Source of the DNA: Gallionella sp.
Lineage (GTDB): Bacteria; Pseudomonadota; Gammaproteobacteria; Burkholderiales; Gallionellaceae
Direction of reading: 5' to 3'
DNA length: 13,889 nucleotides
Assembly: GCA_030690245.1 (NCBI GenBank)
Contig: JAUYGW010000099.1
Span: forward strand, 1 to 13,889
Shown: in pieces, positions 7,708 through 13,889 of the stretch
Position numbering within the stretch: position 1 is the stretch's first letter
Layout: every line of letters begins with the position of its first letter
The notes under the pieces: model-generated
Told to the model about the DNA's origin: nothing
What the model saw: the letters and a program-made list of their open reading frames with translations, nothing else
Databases searched by the model: none
Made by a program: the position numbers and the translations under genes

Positions 7708-8856
7708 TCAGAACCGCCTGTAAAGCCAGTACTTCTCGTACAGGATTTTGCCCATGTGCCAGAAGCGATTTGGCCCGCGCATCCCTACTTGCGGCGTCGG
7801 CTCGGCGTAAAAATTACCCTTGCCGATGCCGGCACGACCGCCGCCAGTCTCGATAAAGCACATGCCCTCACCGGTGAATTGGCGCGTCTCGCCCTTGCCG
7901 GTCCATGCATAGGCGATGTTGTGCGCTACGACTTCGGCCTGGCCGTCGGCGAACACGCCGGCTTTGGGCAGCGGGCGCCCCATCTTGAGCGGAATGGTAG
8001 TAATGTCGCCTAGCGCGAAGACGTTCTCGAACTGTGTCTGAAGCGTGTGGCGGTCAACGGGAATCCAGCCGCTCTCGTTGGTCAAACCTGCCTCACGCGC
8101 CACCGCTGGTGCGCGGTGCGGCGGAACATAGAGCAGCAGGTCGAATTCTGCTTCAGTGCCATTTTCGAATGAAATGCGCCGGTTGGCGGCATCGACCTCT
8201 TTGACCTGATGCTCGGGATGGTAAGCAATGCCGCGCGCCTCGACCATCCCGCGCACGGCGGCGCCCAACTCGGGACCGGCGACGAACATCGGCCGAGGTT
8301 CGGCGGCGAAGAACTCGATAGTGGTTTTCTCGCGCAGGCCGCGCTTGCGCAGATAGCTATCTACCAGCAACGCAGTCTCGTAGGGCGCAGCTGGGCACTT
8401 GTATTGCGGCGCTGCGGTCAGGATGACAATGCGCCCTCCCGAAAACCGGACCAGCGCGTCGTGGATCGCGGTTGCGCCTTCCATCGTATAAATGCAGAGA
8501 CCGCTTTCGGCGAGGCCGGGAATGGTATCCGGTGCGTACTCCGCACCCAGCGCGATTACCAGCGCATCGGCGCGCAGGGGTTGCCCGTCAATTTCTACTT
8601 CCCGCCGGGCGGGATCAATCCGCGTGACGTTGCCTTGGCGAAACTCGATGCCGTGAGGCAGCCGATCCAGTGGGCGCGTGAAGTCCTGCGGAGTCCGCTG
8701 TCCCACCATCAGCCACAGCAGCGAAGGCGGGAAAAAATGCTGTCCGGCGCGATCCACCGCGATCACGCGGTCGGAAGCGGGCAGCAGCTTGCGCAACGTC
8801 TCGGCGGCAACGATGCCGCCGATCCCCGCGCCCAATACCAGCACAGTGCGACTCAT
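7708..8856 (-). CDS. SQR-like FAD-dependent oxidoreductase
   Basis: This 382-residue flavoprotein of the sulfide:quinone oxidoreductase / flavocytochrome c sulfide dehydrogenase group starts with a Rossmann FAD motif (VLVLGAGIGGIVAAETL, 5-21). It carries the second FAD motif FENVFALGDITTIPL (276-290). Three cysteines, C121 (GLCIYT), C154 (YKCPAAPYE) and C333 (GMCFIETGG), occur at spacings close to the three conserved cysteines of characterised SQRs. C154 and C333 would be the redox pair that accepts sulfide and passes electrons to FAD. The C-terminus KILYEKYWLYRRF is basic-aromatic, like the membrane-binding tail of SQRs. Probable role: oxidising sulfide or another reduced sulfur compound to a persulfide or polysulfide with transfer to quinone, but a related specificity is possible. 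It starts 10 bases after the DsrE gene, in the same operon. Confidence 0.85.
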   Translation of the reverse strand: MSRTVLVLGAGIGGIVAAETLRKLLPASDRVIAVDRAGQHFFPPSLLWLMVGQRTPQDFTRPLDRLPHGIEFRQGNVTRIDPARREVEIDGQPLRADALVIALGAEYAPDTIPGLAESGLCIYTMEGATAIHDALVRFSGGRIVILTAAPQYKCPAAPYETALLVDSYLRKRGLREKTTIEFFAAEPRPMFVAGPELGAAVRGMVEARGIAYHPEHQVKEVDAANRRISFENGTEAEFDLLLYVPPHRAPAVAREAGLTNESGWIPVDRHTLQTQFENVFALGDITTIPLKMGRPLPKAGVFADGQAEVVAHNIAYAWTGKGETRQFTGEGMCFIETGGGRAGIGKGNFYAEPTPQVGMRGPNRFWHMGKILYEKYWLYRRF

Positions 8857-8866
8857 TTTGTTCTTT

Positions 8867-9217
8867 CTAGAAAACGATGACTTTGTCGGCCCACTGCGTC
8901 CACGCCGTGAGTTGATCCATGGTGCTGCGCGACGCGCCTTCGATCATCTCCTCGGCAGCGATGCCGCGCGCGTCGAGGCAAGTGCCGCATACGCCGACTT
9001 CTCCATTACCGCGCACCACCATGCCCAGCATGTCGCCGATGTTGTAATAACCCTGCGGCACCTTCTGTCCGCCTTTGGCGCACGCAGCCGCATCACCGAT
9101 GAGAAAAACCTTAACTTCCGCTTCACCGGTCTTGAGTAGCCAGCGCGCAAGGCGCAAGCCGTTATAGCTGCGCTCCGTCCCGTAAGGAGCGTCGTTCAGT
9201 ATCATCAGGTGTTTCAT
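8867..9217 (-). CDS. DsrE-family sulfur-carrier-like protein
   Basis: This 116-residue protein has the DsrE/DsrF/TusD fold. The start MKHLMILNDAPYGTERSYNGLRLA (1-24) is the typical first strand and helix. VKVFLIGDAAACAKGG (35-50) is the second strand with C46, and EVGVCGTCLDARG (73-85) carries C77 and C80. Members of this family bind or transfer persulfide sulfur on a conserved cysteine; the CGTC pair here occupies that position. It is the first gene of the operon, with GGGAGG five bases before the ATG and a good promoter upstream. Being beside an SQR-like enzyme suggests it receives or buffers sulfane sulfur in the cytoplasm. It is not dsrE of the DsrEFH complex as far as can be seen, since no dsrF or dsrH follows. 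Confidence 0.9.
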   Translation of the reverse strand: MKHLMILNDAPYGTERSYNGLRLARWLLKTGEAEVKVFLIGDAAACAKGGQKVPQGYYNIGDMLGMVVRGNGEVGVCGTCLDARGIAAEEMIEGASRSTMDQLTAWTQWADKVIVF

Positions 9218-9239
9218 AATATCCTCCCTTGGTTATAAC

Positions 9240-9259
9240 AATCCAACGATTGTTGGAAT
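9240..9259. promoter_or_regulatory. Palindromic operator, probably for the ArsR-rhodanese regulator
   Basis: The 20-bp near-palindrome AATCCAACGATTGTTGGAAT has exact arms TCCAAC (9242-9247) and GTTGGA (9252-9257) around GATT. It covers the expected transcription start of the minus-strand operon and lies about 90 bases upstream of the divergent regulator gene. A related half-site, TTTGTTGGTAT, occurs at 9309-9319 over the regulator's own -10 box. GGATTGTTAT recurs in both leaders (minus strand 9244-9235, plus strand 9342-9351). Binding by the neighbouring regulator is inferred. Confidence 0.65.
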
Positions 9260-9260
9260 G

Positions 9261-9289
9261 ATTAGAGCAGCATCCGCACACATTGTCAA
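9261..9289 (-). promoter_or_regulatory. Sigma-70-type promoter of the dsrE/SQR/RND operon
   Basis: On the minus strand a perfect -35 box TTGACA (9289-9284) and a -10 box TCTAAT (9266-9261) are separated by 17 bases. Transcription should start near 9254, leaving a leader of about 37 bases that contains the GGGAGG ribosome binding site. The start point falls inside the palindromic operator at 9240-9259, as expected for repressor control. Confidence 0.78.
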
Positions 9290-9313
9290 CGGAATCATCG
9301 GCACATGGTTTGT

Positions 9314-9322
9314 TGGTATAAT
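9314..9322 (+). promoter_or_regulatory. Extended -10 promoter of the ArsR-rhodanese gene
   Basis: TTGGTATAAT (9313-9322) contains a consensus TATAAT at 9317-9322 with the extended TGn element. No good -35 box is seen at normal spacing, which is common for extended -10 promoters. Transcription would start near 9329, about 20 bases before the ATG at 9350, and this excludes the earlier in-frame ATG at 9305. Confidence 0.6.
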
Positions 9323-9349
9323 TCGCAATCAAATAACTACCGGATTGTT

Positions 9350-10003
9350 ATGGTGAAAGACGCACGCAAGATCAAAAACCTGCTTTATGAACAGGTGGCA
9401 CGGATTGGCAAGGTATTCTCAAGCCCCAAGCGGCTGGAGTTGATTGAGTTGCTTTGTCAGGGTGAAATGACGGTGGAAACGCTTGCGCGTGAGGCTTCTA
9501 TCAGCATGAAACTGGCTAGCGCCCATCTGCGCGAGTTGCGGGGTGCCCATCTGGTCGAAACCGAGCGGCGGGGCAAAAACATTCTCTATCGTTTGGTCGA
9601 CAAGGAGGTCGCCGATTTATGGGTGCATGTTCATACCCTAGCCGAAAACCGACTGATTGAACTGCAAACGGAATTGCAGAAAATCGCCACGCAACCAAAC
9701 GATTTGGTGCCCAGTGATCGTGAAACGCTGATGAAAATGGCGCGCCGGGGTGAAGTGGTCGTGCTGGATGTACGCCCAACCGAAGAGTATCTGGCGACGC
9801 ACCTTCCATTCGCTCGCTCCATTCCCATCGACGAACTGCGCCAACGGCTTGCGGAACTACCAAAGGATAGGCCGATTGTTGCCTACTGCCGCGGCCCTTA
9901 TTGTCTGATGGCGATAGATGCAGTAGAGCTGTTGCGCAAGGAGGGTTTCAAGTCTGCGCATTTGCGGGATGGTGTCGCGGAATGGAAGGTGACAGAAGTT
10001 TGA
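9350..10003 (+). CDS. ArsR-type regulator fused to a rhodanese domain
   Basis: This 217-residue protein has two domains. Residues about 8-95 form an ArsR winged helix: VARIGKVFSSPKRLELIELL, then the recognition helix region TVETLAREASISMKLASAHLRELRGAHLV, then the wing ERRGKNILYRL. Residues about 122-217 form a rhodanese domain: VVVLDVRPTEEYLATHLPFARSIPI and the active loop CRGPYC (C180-C185), ending LRDGVAEWK. Cysteine-loop rhodaneses carry sulfur as a persulfide, so the fusion probably couples reactive-sulfur sensing to DNA binding. The only cysteine in the DNA-binding part is C36, so the two-cysteine switch of SqrR/BigR-type sensors is not present there. The ATG at 9350 is used because the promoter lies after the ATG at 9305; the ribosome binding site is poor. 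It is divergent from the sulfur operon and is its likely local repressor. Confidence 0.9.
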   Translation: MVKDARKIKNLLYEQVARIGKVFSSPKRLELIELLCQGEMTVETLAREASISMKLASAHLRELRGAHLVETERRGKNILYRLVDKEVADLWVHVHTLAENRLIELQTELQKIATQPNDLVPSDRETLMKMARRGEVVVLDVRPTEEYLATHLPFARSIPIDELRQRLAELPKDRPIVAYCRGPYCLMAIDAVELLRKEGFKSAHLRDGVAEWKVTEV

Positions 10004-10013
10004 CAGGCTCTTA

Positions 10014-10237
10014 GCCTACGCCGAAACTTGGTTATGTTGTTCTACAACGTGGAGTTGTGGCTTTGGCCACTATAGCTACGCGGTTTTACATCAGCTTCGC
10101 CGATATGAGCCTGCGCCGCAATCTGGTCCTGTTGTTTCACAACGGTGGTGATTGTGGCTTCGGCCACCGCTACGCGGTTTCACATCGGCTTCGCCGATAT
10201 GAGCCTGCGCCGCAATCTAGTCCTGTTGTTTCACAAC
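10014..10237. repeat. Degenerate tandem repeats, about 2.3 copies of a 90-bp unit
   Basis: Two near-identical copies, 10055-10143 and 10152-10237, share GCTACGCGGTTT, CTTCGCCGATATGAGCCTGC and GTCCTGTTGTTTCACAAC, and differ by a 3-base indel and scattered substitutions. A tail-only third copy precedes them (10021-10047, ending GTTGTTCTACAAC). Each unit holds several small hairpins with TTC or TTCG loops, for example GTGGCTTCGGCCAC (10154-10167) and ATCGGCTTCGCCGAT (10184-10198). The unit ends in 16-17 bases that match the complement of the proB 3' end. Frames open across the repeats give low-complexity peptides with no start signal, so I read the region as non-coding, lying between two convergent genes. 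Confidence 0.8.
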
Positions 10238-10249
10238 AGGACTAGATTG
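10213..10249. terminator. Perfect 17-bp hairpin at the proB 3' end
   Basis: CAATCTAGTCCTGTTGT (10213-10229) and its exact complement (10233-10249) flank a 3-base loop, TTC. The stem is the junction of the last repeat copy with the final codons of proB, whose stop codon lies at the loop. It sits between convergent genes and could act on both strands, but neither side has a T tract. A role in RNA 3'-end protection or Rho-independent pausing is therefore only possible, and the terminator label is tentative. Confidence 0.45.
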
Positions 10250-11349
10250 TCACGGTGGATGATTTCTTCGTCGCCGCCGTACCCGAGCAAGGCCTCGATT
10301 TCCTGGCTGGCATGGCGCGCGATACGCCGCGCTTCGTCGGCGTTGTAGTTGCTCAGGCCGCGCGCGATGTCGCTGCCGTCCTCGCCGACGCAGGCGACAA
10401 CCGCACCGCGCTCGAATTCCCCGAACACGCTCTTGACGCCGATCGGCAGAAGGCTTTTGCCTTCAGAGCGCAATGCCCTGATCGCGCCGCCATCCAGCAC
10501 CAGCTTCCCCGCAACCTGAAGATGATCGGCCAGCCATTGTTTGCGTGCGGCCAGGGTGAGGGCAGGGGCGGCGAGCAGCGTGCCGATGGCTTCGCCCTGC
10601 ATCAAACGCAACAGCACATCGCGTTCATGGCCAGAAGCGATGACGGTATGCGCGCCGCTGCGCGCCGCGCGCTTTGCCGCGAGTATCTTGGTGATCATGC
10701 CGCCGCGCCCGATCTGGCTGCCTGCGCCACCCGCCATGCTTTCCAGCTGTATATCGCCGGCCTGCGCTTCGCTGACCAGCGTCGCACCCGGGTCTTTGCG
10801 CGGGTCGGCGGTGTAGAGGCCGCTTTGATCGGTGAGGATGATGAGCACGTCGGCATCGATCAGATTGGTGACCAGCGCGCCCAGCGTGTCGTTGTCGCCG
10901 AATTTGATTTCGTCGGTCACCACCGTATCGTTCTCGTTGATGATCGGGATGACGCGCAACGAAAGCAGCGTGGTCAGCGTGGTGCGCGCGTTCAGATAGC
11001 GTTCGCGATTGGCCAGATCGGCATGGGTGAGCAGCACTTGCGCCGCATGCAAACCATGTTTGCGAAAGCAGCTTTCATAGGCCTGCACCAGGCCCATCTG
11101 CCCGACCGCCGCTGCGGCCTGCAAATCGTGTATCGAAGTAGGGCGGGTGCTCCAGCCGAGGCGTTGCATGCCTTCGGCAATCGCGCCGGAGGATACCAGC
11201 ACTACTTCGCGGCCGCCGGTGTTGAGTGCGGCAATCTGCCGAGCCCAATCGCCCAGCGCGTCAAGATCCAGCCCCGCACCCTGATTCGTCACCAGGCTGC
11301 TGCCTACTTTGACGACGATGCGCTTGCATTGGGTCAACACGGTTTTCAT
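10231..11349 (-). CDS. proB: Glutamate 5-kinase
   Basis: This enzyme phosphorylates L-glutamate with ATP, the first step of proline synthesis in the cytoplasm. The 372-residue protein has the full two-domain form. The amino-acid kinase domain (about 7-255) carries [56 protein letters not shown] and [19 protein letters not shown] domain (about 275-358) includes [27 protein letters not shown] and [18 protein letters not shown]. The ATG at 11349 is used; a TTG two codons earlier is also in frame. The last codons (HRDNLVLL) form one arm of a perfect hairpin. It follows obgE in the same direction, the usual betaproteobacterial order, but a REP-type inverted pair separates them. proA is not in the window. 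Confidence 0.97.
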   Translation of the reverse strand: MKTVLTQCKRIVVKVGSSLVTNQGAGLDLDALGDWARQIAALNTGGREVVLVSSGAIAEGMQRLGWSTRPTSIHDLQAAAAVGQMGLVQAYESCFRKHGLHAAQVLLTHADLANRERYLNARTTLTTLLSLRVIPIINENDTVVTDEIKFGDNDTLGALVTNLIDADVLIILTDQSGLYTADPRKDPGATLVSEAQAGDIQLESMAGGAGSQIGRGGMITKILAAKRAARSGAHTVIASGHERDVLLRLMQGEAIGTLLAAPALTLAARKQWLADHLQVAGKLVLDGGAIRALRSEGKSLLPIGVKSVFGEFERGAVVACVGEDGSDIARGLSNYNADEARRIARHASQEIEALLGYGGDEEIIHRDNLVLL

Positions 11350-11384
11350 GTGCAAAGTTATTTCAAAGATTCATTCAAAAAATT

Positions 11385-11439
11385 GTAGGAGCGGGCCATG
11401 CCCGCAAACCTTCTTATCGCGGGCATGGCCCGCTCCACA
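11385..11439. repeat. REP-type inverted pair (BIME-like) between obgE and proB
   Basis: Exact 18-bp arms GGAGCGGGCCATGCCCGC (11388-11405) and their complement (11419-11436) surround a 13-base spacer. The left arm is preceded by GTA, giving the GTAGGAGCGGGC...GCCCGC form known from GTAG-type REP sequences mobilised by RAYT (TnpA-REP) transposases. Each arm is itself a short palindrome (GCGGGCcatGCCCGC). On the minus strand the structure is followed five bases later by TTTTTT (11382-11377), so it may also reduce read-through from obgE into proB. No RAYT gene is in the window. Confidence 0.82.
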
Positions 11440-11461
11440 GTATTTTGCACTGCTTCAGAAA

Positions 11462-12535
<1,074 letters not shown>

Positions 12536-12556
12536 CTACCAAGTTAAGTTCTGGCA

Positions 12557-12586
12557 AATAAAAAAGCCCTACCTTGCGATAGGGCT
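12557..12586 (-). terminator. Intrinsic terminator after rpmA
   Basis: On the minus strand AGCCCTA and TAGGGCT (12586-12580 and 12571-12565) form a 7-bp GC-rich stem with an 8-base loop, followed at once by TTTTTTATTT. It lies 22 bases after the rpmA stop and 38 bases before obgE, so it would end or attenuate the rplU-rpmA transcript ahead of obgE. Confidence 0.88.
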
Positions 12587-12608
12587 GATTTGTTTCAACG
12601 AGTTGCTG

Positions 12609-12866
12609 TTAAGCAGCTACGATTGAAACAGTTCTACGCTGTTGCGCGCCCTTGATGGCGAACACCACCTTGCCAGTGATCTTGGCAAACAGTGTGTGAT
12701 CCTTGCCCATGCCGACGTTGTCGCCGGGATGGAATTCAGTGCCGCGCTGACGCACGATGATGCTGCCCGCGCTGATCAGTTCGCCGCCGTAGCTCTTCAC
12801 GCCCAGTCGTTTTGAGTGTGAGTCGCGTCCGTTACTGGTACTGCCGCCGCCTTTTTTTGATGCCAT
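12609..12866 (-). CDS. rpmA: 50S ribosomal protein L27
   Basis: This is large-subunit protein L27, whose N-terminal tail reaches the peptidyl transferase centre. The 85-residue length is normal. The sequence matches the family throughout: [53 protein letters not shown]. The ATG has AAGGAG eight bases upstream. It is 33 bases after rplU and cotranscribed with it. Confidence 0.98.
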   Translation of the reverse strand: MASKKGGGSTSNGRDSHSKRLGVKSYGGELISAGSIIVRQRGTEFHPGDNVGMGKDHTLFAKITGKVVFAIKGAQQRRTVSIVAA

Positions 12867-12899
12867 GTTATCTGCTCCTTACTAGAATTACGCCCAAAA

Positions 12900-13211
12900 C
12901 TAAGCCGAAATGCCGTCGATGCGGATTTCGGTGTAGTTTTGACGATGACCTTGATTCTTTTGATAGTGCTTACGGCGGCGCATCTTGAAGATGCGTACCT
13001 TGTCGCCGCGCCCGTGCGCAACGATAGTCGCTTTTACGGAAGCTCCGATCAGCAAAGGCCTGCCTACGGACAGCTTGTCGCCGTCGGCTACCATCAGCAC
13101 TTTGTCCAGCACAATGGCACTGCCCACGTCGCCGGGGATGATTTCAACTTTTAAAGTTTCACCGGACGTAACGCGATATTGCTTACCACCGGTTTTAATG
13201 ACTGCGTACAT
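12900..13211 (-). CDS. rplU: 50S ribosomal protein L21
   Basis: This large-subunit protein L21 binds 23S rRNA. The start [14 protein letters not shown] gives 103 residues, the family's normal length. The end [35 protein letters not shown] holds the basic RNA-binding region. The frame is open 18 codons further upstream, but that stretch overlaps the -10 box and is rejected; the ATG at 13211 has GAGG five bases before it. First gene of rplU-rpmA, with its own strong promoter. Confidence 0.98.
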   Translation of the reverse strand: MYAVIKTGGKQYRVTSGETLKVEIIPGDVGSAIVLDKVLMVADGDKLSVGRPLLIGASVKATIVAHGRGDKVRIFKMRRRKHYQKNQGHRQNYTEIRIDGISA

Positions 13212-13263
13212 AACAACCTCGATTACTATTGTGATTTTGGGGCGATTCTTCGCGAAGGCGCGC

Positions 13264-13291
13264 ATTATACCTAAATATCCGGCCCCGTCAA
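13264..13291 (-). promoter_or_regulatory. Strong sigma-70-type promoter of rplU-rpmA
   Basis: On the minus strand TTGACG (13291-13286) and a consensus TATAAT (13269-13264) are separated by 16 bases. Transcription should start near 13257, leaving a leader of about 46 bases before the rplU ATG. The -35 box lies 9 bases after the rho stop codon. Confidence 0.85.
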
Positions 13292-13299
13292 AATCCTTT

Positions 13300-13889
13300 T
13301 TAACGGCGCATGGAGTCGAAAAACTCGGCGTTGTTTTTGGTCGCCTTGACCTTGTCGAGCAGGAATTCCATCGCTTCCAGTTCGTCCATCGGATAGAGCA
13401 GTTTGCGCAGCAGCCAGATCCTTTGCAGGATATCCGGCTTGATGAGTAATTCCTCTTTGCGCGTACCGGAGCGGTTCACGTTGATCGCCGGGTAGATGCG
13501 CTTCTCGGCCATGCGGCGATCCAGGTGGATTTCCATGTTGCCGGTGCCCTTGAATTCCTCATAGATCACGTCGTCCATGCGCGAGCCGGTGTCGACCAGC
13601 GCGGTGGCGATGATGGTCAGCGAGCCGCCTTCCTCGAAACGTCGGGCGGCGCCGAACAGTTGCTTGGGGATGGCCAAGGCGCCCGAGTCGAGCCCGCCGG
13701 ACATCGTGCGGCCGGTCTGCGCCATGCCGGGGGCGTTGTTGAACGCCCGGCCGATGCGGGTCAGCGAGTCGAGCAGGATGACGACGTTCTTGCCCTGCTC
13801 GGCCATGCGCTTGGCGCGTTCGATGGCGAGGATGGAAAGGCCCACGTGCCGCTTGGGCTCGTGGTCGTTGCTGGAGGCGAGCACTTCGC
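13300..13889 (-). CDS. rho: Transcription termination factor Rho (5' partial)
   Basis: The last 195 or so residues of Rho, the hexameric RNA-dependent ATPase that terminates transcription; the N-terminal RNA-binding domain and Walker A loop lie beyond the right edge. Visible parts are the Walker B strand [11 protein letters not shown], the catalytic-core stretch [64 protein letters not shown] with the R-loop (FKGTGN) and the arginine-finger segment (SGTRKEELL), and the normal C-terminus. The last 110 residues look like standard betaproteobacterial Rho. The segment before them ([25 protein letters not shown] and [38 protein letters not shown]) departs from the usual proteobacterial STFDEPA...ARAYNTV..SGKVLTGGVDANAL form and is about two residues longer at the Q-loop. 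It lies upstream of rplU on the same strand. Confidence 0.95.
   Translation of the reverse strand, partial: EVLASSNDHEPKRHVGLSILAIERAKRMAEQGKNVVILLDSLTRIGRAFNNAPGMAQTGRTMSGGLDSGALAIPKQLFGAARRFEEGGSLTIIATALVDTGSRMDDVIYEEFKGTGNMEIHLDRRMAEKRIYPAINVNRSGTRKEELLIKPDILQRIWLLRKLLYPMDELEAMEFLLDKVKATKNNAEFFDSMRR

Noticed and set aside
9283..9322. TTGTCA paired with TATAAT on the plus strand as the regulator promoter
   Set aside because: The spacing is 28 bases, too long for sigma-70. TTGTCA is the complement side of the TTGACA used by the divergent promoter.
9305..9349. Earlier in-frame ATG for the ArsR-rhodanese gene, adding 15 residues
   Set aside because: It lies upstream of the extended -10 box at 9314-9322, so it would not be in the transcript, and the added residues are not ArsR-like.
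10057..10348. Short plus-strand open frames across the tandem repeats
   Set aside because: The frames simply follow the repeats, have no ribosome binding site and run into the antisense of proB. Their RRNLVLL peptide reflects the sequence shared with the proB end.
10255..11388. Plus-strand open frame of 377 codons opposite proB
   Set aside because: proB on the minus strand is unmistakable and full length; the antisense frame has no start signal or family features.
13212..13265. Longer N-terminus for L21
   Set aside because: The first codon overlaps the promoter -10 box, and the family length and start ([14 protein letters not shown]) fit 13211 exactly.

Overview
The window looks like part of a betaproteobacterial chromosome. 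The gene order rho, rplU, rpmA, obgE, proB on one strand, the Rho C-terminus, and the L21, L27, Obg and glutamate 5-kinase sequences all fit that group. The sulfur-handling genes suggest a chemolithotrophic or sulfur-oxidising lineage, perhaps Nitrosomonadales; this placement is inference.

Layout. (1) 1-2250: the tnpA end of a Tn3-family, Tn21-subfamily transposon, running off the left edge and ending in a 38-bp terminal inverted repeat. (2) 2251-9217, minus strand: seven closely spaced genes read from right to left. They encode a DsrE-family protein, an SQR-like flavoprotein, an RND/MMPL-type exporter, a periplasmic LolA-like protein, an outer-membrane beta-barrel, a small SHOCT membrane protein, and a cysteine desulfurase cut after about 214 codons by the transposon. 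(3) 9218-10003: a divergent promoter region with a 20-bp near-palindromic operator, then a plus-strand ArsR-type regulator fused to a rhodanese domain. (4) 10004-10249: degenerate tandem repeats and a perfect 17-bp hairpin that overlaps the 3' end of proB. (5) 10231-13889, minus strand: housekeeping genes proB, obgE, rpmA, rplU and the C-terminal third of rho, with a REP-type inverted pair between obgE and proB, a terminator after rpmA and a strong promoter before rplU.

How it may work together. The rhodanese-ArsR protein probably senses reactive sulfur species and represses the divergent operon at a site over its transcription start. The operon combines sulfur oxidation and trafficking (SQR-like, DsrE, cysteine desulfurase) with a complete inner membrane-periplasm-outer membrane export set. 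A sulfur-responsive efflux or envelope-lipid export system is the most interesting candidate in the window. No substrate can be deduced from sequence. In this strain the last gene has been inactivated by the transposon, and the outer-membrane gene carries an in-frame repeat in its signal-peptide region. No tRNA, rRNA or CRISPR array was seen. No gene-free stretch exceeds 300 bases.
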